Below, one piece after another: positions 59,495-64,000 of a stretch of DNA of 64,000 nucleotides. The stretch comes from Acidocella sp. (GTDB lineage Bacteria; Pseudomonadota; Alphaproteobacteria; Acetobacterales; Acetobacteraceae), in assembly GCA_026224875.1 (NCBI GenBank), contig JAMFRU010000060.1, forward strand, positions 1 through 64,000. The letters run 5' to 3'. Numbering within the stretch: position 1 is the first letter of the stretch; each line of letters opens with the position of its first letter. Under the pieces are notes generated by a model. It saw only the letters and a list, made by a program, of their open reading frames with translations. It had not been told where the DNA came from and did no database searches. The position numbers and the translations under genes are program-made.

Positions 59495-60402
59495 TGACAC
59501 AACTCCCCATGCAAGACCCAAGCTATCTCGATCAATCCGATGCCGTTCGCGAGCGGCTGGACCGTCTCAAAGCGCGCGATGTTATTTTGCGCGTGGACCG
59601 GCTGACCAAGCGGTTCCAGGCGGGCAAAAACGAGATCACGGCGCTGGATGAAATCTCCTTCGAGACGCATCGGCGTGAGTTTCTATGCATCATTGGGCCA
59701 TCCGGCTGTGGCAAATCCACGCTCATCCGCATCCTCGCCGGGCTGGAAACTTTAAGCGATGGCCAGGTACTTTTGGACAACAGGCCGGTGAACGGCCCGG
59801 GCCGTGAGCGCGGCATGGTGTTCCAAGGCTATACTCTGTTTCCCTGGCTCACGGTGCGCAAAAACGTGATGTTTGGGCTGCGCATGAATAATGTCAGCCG
59901 TTTCGATGCGCAGAAACAGGCCAACGAATGGCTTAACCTGATCGGGCTGGAACAATTCGCTGATTGTTACCCGCATCAGCTGTCCGGCGGCATGAAGCAG
60001 CGCGTCGCCATTGCCCGCGCGCTGGTCAATCATCCGCGCATTCTGCTGATGGACGAACCATTCAGCGCGCTCGATGCGCAGACCCGTGCGAAGATGCAGG
60101 CCTATCTGCTGGAAATCTGGAAAAAGATCGATATCACGGTGATCTTCATCACCCATGATCTCGACGAAGCGATCTTTCTGGCCGACCGCATTCTGGTGCT
60201 CTCCGCCCATCCAGGACGATTGCAGGAATTGATCGAAGTGCCGATGGAACGCCCGCGCAAGCCTGAGCATTTTTTATCGCCCGAATTCGCCGCGACCAAG
60301 GCACGGCTGGAAGCGCTGATCCATCCGCCCACGGAAGACACCGAGGAAGAATCCTACCCCTCCGTGCCGCTGCTGACGGATGTGCGCGATAGCGTGGAGT
60401 AG
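59494..60402 (+). CDS. ABC transporter ATP-binding protein (SsuB/NrtD-like)
   Basis: A 302-residue ATPase: Walker [10 protein letters not shown], signature [15 protein letters not shown], Walker [14 protein letters not shown]-loop FITHDLDEA. An N-terminal extension of about 30 residues and a C-terminal tail of about 50 residues exceed the core domain. It completes the second import system; here one permease gene is present, so the channel would be a homodimer. Confidence 0.93.
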   Translation: MTQLPMQDPSYLDQSDAVRERLDRLKARDVILRVDRLTKRFQAGKNEITALDEISFETHRREFLCIIGPSGCGKSTLIRILAGLETLSDGQVLLDNRPVNGPGRERGMVFQGYTLFPWLTVRKNVMFGLRMNNVSRFDAQKQANEWLNLIGLEQFADCYPHQLSGGMKQRVAIARALVNHPRILLMDEPFSALDAQTRAKMQAYLLEIWKKIDITVIFITHDLDEAIFLADRILVLSAHPGRLQELIEVPMERPRKPEHFLSPEFAATKARLEALIHPPTEDTEEESYPSVPLLTDVRDSVE

Positions 60403-60412
60403 GCAAAAGAAA

Positions 60413-60533
60413 GCCCTTCTTTTTGTGAACAAAAAGAAGCAAAAAAACTTTTGGACTTAAGGCTGAAGCCGTTTCACGGCTTCAGCCTTAAGTCCAAAAG
60501 TTTTTGCGCGCTTTTTTCAAAAAGCGCTGCTTA
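60413..60533. terminator. Triple hairpin region with a perfect 30-bp palindrome
   Basis: The central stem pairs 60443-60472 perfectly with 60476-60505 around a 3-nt loop and begins and ends with A5/T5, so it is a strong bidirectional terminator between convergent genes. It is flanked by TTCTTTTTG/CAAAAAGAA on the left and a GCGCTTTTTT/AAAAAGCGC stem on the right. Confidence 0.85.
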
Positions 60534-60542
60534 CTTTTTTTC

Positions 60543-62048
60543 TCAAACATGCTTGCGCCCCGCTTCCTCGTAAAACCATTCATCCGGGTAAGGGTACCAC
60601 CAGCCCTGGATTTGCGGCCTATGGTCAATCACCACCATCTTGCTGCGCCTGAAAACATCCAGCCCAAGTTTCGAGAGTTCCCGCCCCAACCCTGATTGTT
60701 TCCAGCCACCGAACGGCAGCGCGTCATTATCAATAAGCGGGTTATTGACCCAGACCATACCGGATTCCAGGCGCTCGGCGGCCTCCATCGCCTCCTCCAG
60801 CGAGGTGGTGAAGATGGATGCGCCGAGGCCGAAGGGGCTGTCATTGGCTTTTTCGATGGCCTCATCGAGATCACGCACCCGGCATACCGCTGCAACGGGC
60901 CCGAAACACTCCTCTTGCATGATCGCCATATCCGGCGTGCAACCGGTGAGGATGGTTGGCTCGTAAAACCAACCCACGGGGTGCTCAGGCGGAATGCGCC
61001 CGCCGGTAACGAGCGTGGCACCTTTGGCCAAAGCATCATCGACCAGGCGAATAACTTTTGCGCGCGCAACTTCCGAAATCAACGGGCCGATTTCCGATTT
61101 TTCCAAGCCATTGCCGACACGCAAGCGCCGTGTCCGTTCCGCGAACAAAGCCAAAAATTCATCATGCACTTCGTCCTGTACAAAAAACCGTTCAGCCGAG
61201 GTGCAGACCTGGCCGGTGAGGTGAAACGCAGCGGTAACGGCACCGGCCGCGGCCACCTCCAACGGCGCAAAAGCGGTCACGATAAACGGGTCCGAGCCAC
61301 CAGCCTCGATCACGGCCGGCTTCATCTGTGCCGCTGCCGCCATGGCCACGGATTTGCCCGCCGCCACGGAGCCGGTGAACGCCACGGCATGGGTGAGCTT
61401 TGAGGCGATGAGCGCGGTACCAAGTTCAGCCCCGCCGGGCAGGCAGGCGATGAGTCCGGCCGGCAAATCAGCAAACACCTGCATGAAGTCGAGCGTACAC
61501 AGGCTTGCAACCGGCGCGGGTTTGACGATGCAGCCATTGCCGGCGGCAAGCGAGGCTGCAACCGTCCAGCACATCAGCAAAATGGGAAAATTAAACGGCA
61601 TAATGTGGACGGACAAACCAAGCGCCTCGTAGCGGGCGAATTGGAACGATCCCGCCTGGGTGGAGCCCGCCACCTTGCCGGCCTCATCGCGCGCCATTTC
61701 GGCAAAATAGCGAAATACACCGGCACAATTGGCCAACTCGCCTATGGCATCCGGATAGGGCTTGCCGGTCTCGCGCGACATCAGCTCGGCGCAGCGGCGC
61801 ATGTCGGCCGCCTCAATGCGGCTGGCGACGCGGTGCAGGATTGTAGCCCGGGTTTTAGCATCCAGCCTTGCCCAGCCGCGCTGTGCGGCGCGGGCGTCGG
61901 CCAAAGCCGCGGCGCATTCCTCCGCGCCAGTCTCGGCGATGTATCCTACAATTTCCAGCGTCCCAGGGTCGATTACCGCCTGCCCCTGGCCGCCGCAGTC
62001 GCGATAAATACCGCCTGAAAAATGCATAGGCTGTGCGGAATCGAACAT
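60543..62048 (-). CDS. Aldehyde dehydrogenase (succinate-semialdehyde dehydrogenase-like)
   Basis: A 501-residue aldehyde dehydrogenase. I start it at 62048 (MFDSAQ) behind GAGG; longer starts add an implausible N terminus. The NAD(P) region has MPFNFPILLM and FTGSVAAGKSVA; the general base Glu is in VIEAGGSDPF and the nucleophile Cys in GQVCTSAERF; the C-terminal MVWVNNP and LPFGGWKQSGLGRE are typical of GabD-like enzymes. It oxidises a small semialdehyde or aldehyde to the acid. It is divergent from the glycosyltransferase operon. Confidence 0.88.
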   Translation of the reverse strand: MFDSAQPMHFSGGIYRDCGGQGQAVIDPGTLEIVGYIAETGAEECAAALADARAAQRGWARLDAKTRATILHRVASRIEAADMRRCAELMSRETGKPYPDAIGELANCAGVFRYFAEMARDEAGKVAGSTQAGSFQFARYEALGLSVHIMPFNFPILLMCWTVAASLAAGNGCIVKPAPVASLCTLDFMQVFADLPAGLIACLPGGAELGTALIASKLTHAVAFTGSVAAGKSVAMAAAAQMKPAVIEAGGSDPFIVTAFAPLEVAAAGAVTAAFHLTGQVCTSAERFFVQDEVHDEFLALFAERTRRLRVGNGLEKSEIGPLISEVARAKVIRLVDDALAKGATLVTGGRIPPEHPVGWFYEPTILTGCTPDMAIMQEECFGPVAAVCRVRDLDEAIEKANDSPFGLGASIFTTSLEEAMEAAERLESGMVWVNNPLIDNDALPFGGWKQSGLGRELSKLGLDVFRRSKMVVIDHRPQIQGWWYPYPDEWFYEEAGRKHV

Positions 62049-62190
62049 AAGGACCTCAAAAACCGGATTATGAATGGTACCAGGGAAAAAATATGTTGGG
62101 CAATGCCAGCACATTGTTGTCCAGGGTCAACCAGGTTGACGTAATATTTTTTTAAAGAGTACCGTAACATGGAATTACAGCGGGAGCCGC

Positions 62191-63471
62191 ATGCCAAAAA
62201 CCATTGCCTTCTTTCCGGAGGCCGCCTTCGGCCCGGCGCTCAATTCGGTTGGCATTGCCCAGGCCGTAGCAGCCTTGGGCCACAGGCCGGTGTTTCTCTC
62301 CGATCCCGGCTTTACCGCCGTATATGAAGGCTATGGTTTCGAAGCCCATCCGGTCAGCCTCTCCGCACCAATGCCACCCGAGCAGATGGCGAAATTCTGG
62401 GAAGATTTCATCAACGGCCACATCCCGAATTTCCGCAAATCGCCTTACGGCCAGATCGATAATTACGTGAAGGATTGCTGGGCCGCGGTCGTGGACAGCG
62501 CCAAATGGGCGCAAAAAGATCTGCCCAGCGTACTGGCAAAAATCCAGCCGGACCTCATCTGCGTGGATAACGTCATATTGTTCCCCGCCATCAAGCAGTT
62601 CGGAAAACCCTGGGTGCGGATCATCTCCTGCTCGGAGAATGAGATCGAGGACCCGGAAATCCCGCCGCATCTTTCAGGCTGCGGCGCGAAAGATTTCGCC
62701 TGCCATGCGGCGTTCCGGGAGCGGTTCAACGAGGTCATCAAGCCGATCCACGATGATTTCAACGATTTTCTGAGCAGCAACGGCGAAGCGCCTTATCCCA
62801 TCGGGCAATTTTTCGAAGCCTCGCCTTTCATGAACCTGCTGCTCTACCCGGAGCCTGTGGCGTTCGAACGCAAACACCCTCTGCCCCCCAGGCAGTTCCA
62901 ATATCTCGAAGGCTGCGTGCGGCGCGAAAAACCCTACGAGATTCCGCAACTCGCACAGCACAACGACAAGCCACTCATCTATGTCAGCTTCGGCAGCCTG
63001 GGCGCCGGCGATACGGATTTGCTCAAACGCATCATCTCCGTGCTCGGCACCCTACCCTACCGGGCCCTGGTGAATGTCGGCGATTATAGGGATGCCTACG
63101 AGAACCTGCCGGACAATGTGTTCATCGACAGCTGGTTCCCCCAGCCCTCCGTCATCGCCCAGGTAGATGCGGCCATCCACCACGGCGGCAACAACTCCTT
63201 CACGGAATGCCTGTATTTCGGCAAGCCCGCCATCATCATGCCCTATGTCTGGGACGGGCACGACAACGCGACTCGCGTGCAGGAAACCGGCCATGGTTTC
63301 AAACTGCCGCGCTACGACTGGACCGACGGCCAACTCGCGGCCCGGCTGCATGACTGCCTGAACGACCCCGCCATACAGGCCAGGCTCGCGGCAACTTCGG
63401 CGCATATGCAGGCACATAATGGGCAAGAAAAAGCCGCGGCGATCTTGCACGGGCTGCTCGGCCATGACTGA
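62191..63471 (+). CDS. Glycosyltransferase family 1 (UGT/MGT type)
   Basis: A 426-residue GT-B fold transferase that would use a nucleotide sugar to glycosylate a small lipophilic molecule. The C-terminal sugar-donor signature is clear: YVSFGSLGAGD near residue 265, FIDSWFPQPSVIAQVDAAIHHGGNNSF near 310-336, and PYVWDGHDNATRV. No membrane segment is seen. Its stop overlaps the start of the cupin gene, so the two are co-transcribed. The acceptor is unknown. Confidence 0.87.
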   Translation: MPKTIAFFPEAAFGPALNSVGIAQAVAALGHRPVFLSDPGFTAVYEGYGFEAHPVSLSAPMPPEQMAKFWEDFINGHIPNFRKSPYGQIDNYVKDCWAAVVDSAKWAQKDLPSVLAKIQPDLICVDNVILFPAIKQFGKPWVRIISCSENEIEDPEIPPHLSGCGAKDFACHAAFRERFNEVIKPIHDDFNDFLSSNGEAPYPIGQFFEASPFMNLLLYPEPVAFERKHPLPPRQFQYLEGCVRREKPYEIPQLAQHNDKPLIYVSFGSLGAGDTDLLKRIISVLGTLPYRALVNVGDYRDAYENLPDNVFIDSWFPQPSVIAQVDAAIHHGGNNSFTECLYFGKPAIIMPYVWDGHDNATRVQETGHGFKLPRYDWTDGQLAARLHDCLNDPAIQARLAATSAHMQAHNGQEKAAAILHGLLGHD

Positions 63472-63838
63472 AACGACAACTGACACGCTAACCGCCACCG
63501 CCCCGCACATCCATAACGCCCGGCACTTTGCCGGTCTCAAAAACTGGGGCCCGCAGCCGGACATGCTGGAAGGCCAATCCCATTCCTCGGGCCGGCTGCT
63601 CTATAAAAACCCGGACACCGGCTCGGAAAGCGGGCTATGGGTATGCACACCCGGCCGCTGGCGGCTGACCATCCCGCGCGACGAATTCTGCCATTTCATC
63701 GCAGGCCGCGCGACCTACCGCAGTGACGAAGGCGAGACCATCGAGATCACCCCCGGCACCGCCGTGCTGTTCCCCGCCGGTTGGCACGGCGAGTGCATTG
63801 TCACCGAGACCATCCGCAACCTGTATATGCTGAGCTAG
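63464..63838 (+). CDS. Cupin domain protein (DUF861-like)
   Basis: A 124-residue small cupin: WVCTPGRWRLTIPRDEFCHF is the first half of the barrel and ITPGTAVLFPAGWHGE the second, as in ethanolamine-utilisation-type/DUF861 cupins. Its ATG lies within the end of the glycosyltransferase gene (8-nt overlap). A related cupin follows 8 nt after its stop. Function unknown. Confidence 0.82.
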   Translation: MTETTTDTLTATAPHIHNARHFAGLKNWGPQPDMLEGQSHSSGRLLYKNPDTGSESGLWVCTPGRWRLTIPRDEFCHFIAGRATYRSDEGETIEITPGTAVLFPAGWHGECIVTETIRNLYMLS

Positions 63839-63846
63839 CGAGACAA

Positions 63847-64000
63847 ATGCCCACTACCCCTTATCTTCGCGCCCCCCTGGCCCAGACCGCGCTTACCGAT
63901 TGGGGCGCGATCCCAACCATGGTGGAGGGGGTCAGCCGCACCTCCGGGCTGCTGATCCATAAAGGTCCCAACGGGGAGTCCGAATGCGGGCTCTGGGTCT
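63847..64000 (+). CDS. Second DUF861-like cupin, cut by the window end
   Basis: The frame from ATG 63847 encodes 51 residues to the window end without a stop. The SGLLIHKGPNGESECGLWV segment mirrors SGRLLYKNPDTGSESGLWV of the preceding cupin, so the two genes are tandem duplicates. Only the N-terminal part is visible. Confidence 0.75.
   Translation, partial: MPTTPYLRAPLAQTALTDWGAIPTMVEGVSRTSGLLIHKGPNGESECGLWV

Overview
The window is about 60% GC, gene dense, and reads as the chromosome of an aerobic, metabolically versatile alphaproteobacterium. The strong GC-rich hairpins between genes and the mix of acyl-CoA, organosulfur and methylated-amine genes would fit an Acetobacteraceae-like organism, but nothing here fixes the genus. 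I see no transposase, integrase, CRISPR array, rRNA or complete tRNA.

Region 1 (1-2000) is a scrapyard of broken genes behind an intact SDR. On the minus strand a ferritin-like fragment, two pieces of a thioredoxin reductase and a UGSC-family selenoprotein gene are joined end to end. The selenoprotein gene has an in-frame UGA exactly at the U of the U-G-S-C motif. Its 3' end runs antisense into the 5' two thirds of a tRNA-Sec gene (selC), and both genes appear to break at the same point.

Region 2 (2000-14600) is a degradative gene set: Fe(II)/2-oxoglutarate (TfdA-like) dioxygenases, TetR regulators, an esterase, cupins, zinc alcohol dehydrogenases, a CaiB/BaiF CoA transferase, a fumarylacetoacetase-family hydrolase, a GST and SnoaL/DUF1330 proteins. 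It holds a carboxymuconolactone-decarboxylase/SDR deletion scar and a TfdA gene frameshifted by one extra copy of a 5-bp repeat.

Region 3 (14600-24430) is a coherent methylated-amine module: TMAO permease (tmoP), TMAO demethylase (tdm), dimethylamine monooxygenase (dmmDABC), trimethylamine monooxygenase (tmm, convergent) and folB for folate synthesis. It would convert TMA to TMAO, DMA and then methylamine, with the C1 units captured on tetrahydrofolate. A sigma-54-like promoter precedes tmoP. Methylamine use (GMA pathway) is not in the window.

Region 4 (24400-44000) contains a decayed HerA-like ATPase gene, a ThDP enzyme, a formate dehydrogenase operon with its maturation genes (fdhF-like, mobB, mobA, fdhD), a nucleotide-sugar epimerase, a fused E1 alpha-beta 2-oxoacid dehydrogenase with a free-standing lipoyl protein, and a molybdenum hydroxylase locus (coxG/M/S/L-like) with divergent mocA and xdhC. 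Formate dehydrogenase could oxidise formate derived from the C1 units of region 3.

Region 5 (44000-60400) is about envelope energy coupling and organosulfur supply: tonB-exbB-exbD-exbD-TPR, a TauD-type dioxygenase, a TonB-dependent receptor, two sulfonate/nitrate/taurine-type ABC transporters in opposite orientations, a TetR regulator and an NtaA/DszA-type flavin monooxygenase. Region 6 (60400-64000) has a 30-bp perfect palindrome, an aldehyde dehydrogenase, a GT1 glycosyltransferase and two cupins, the last cut by the window end.
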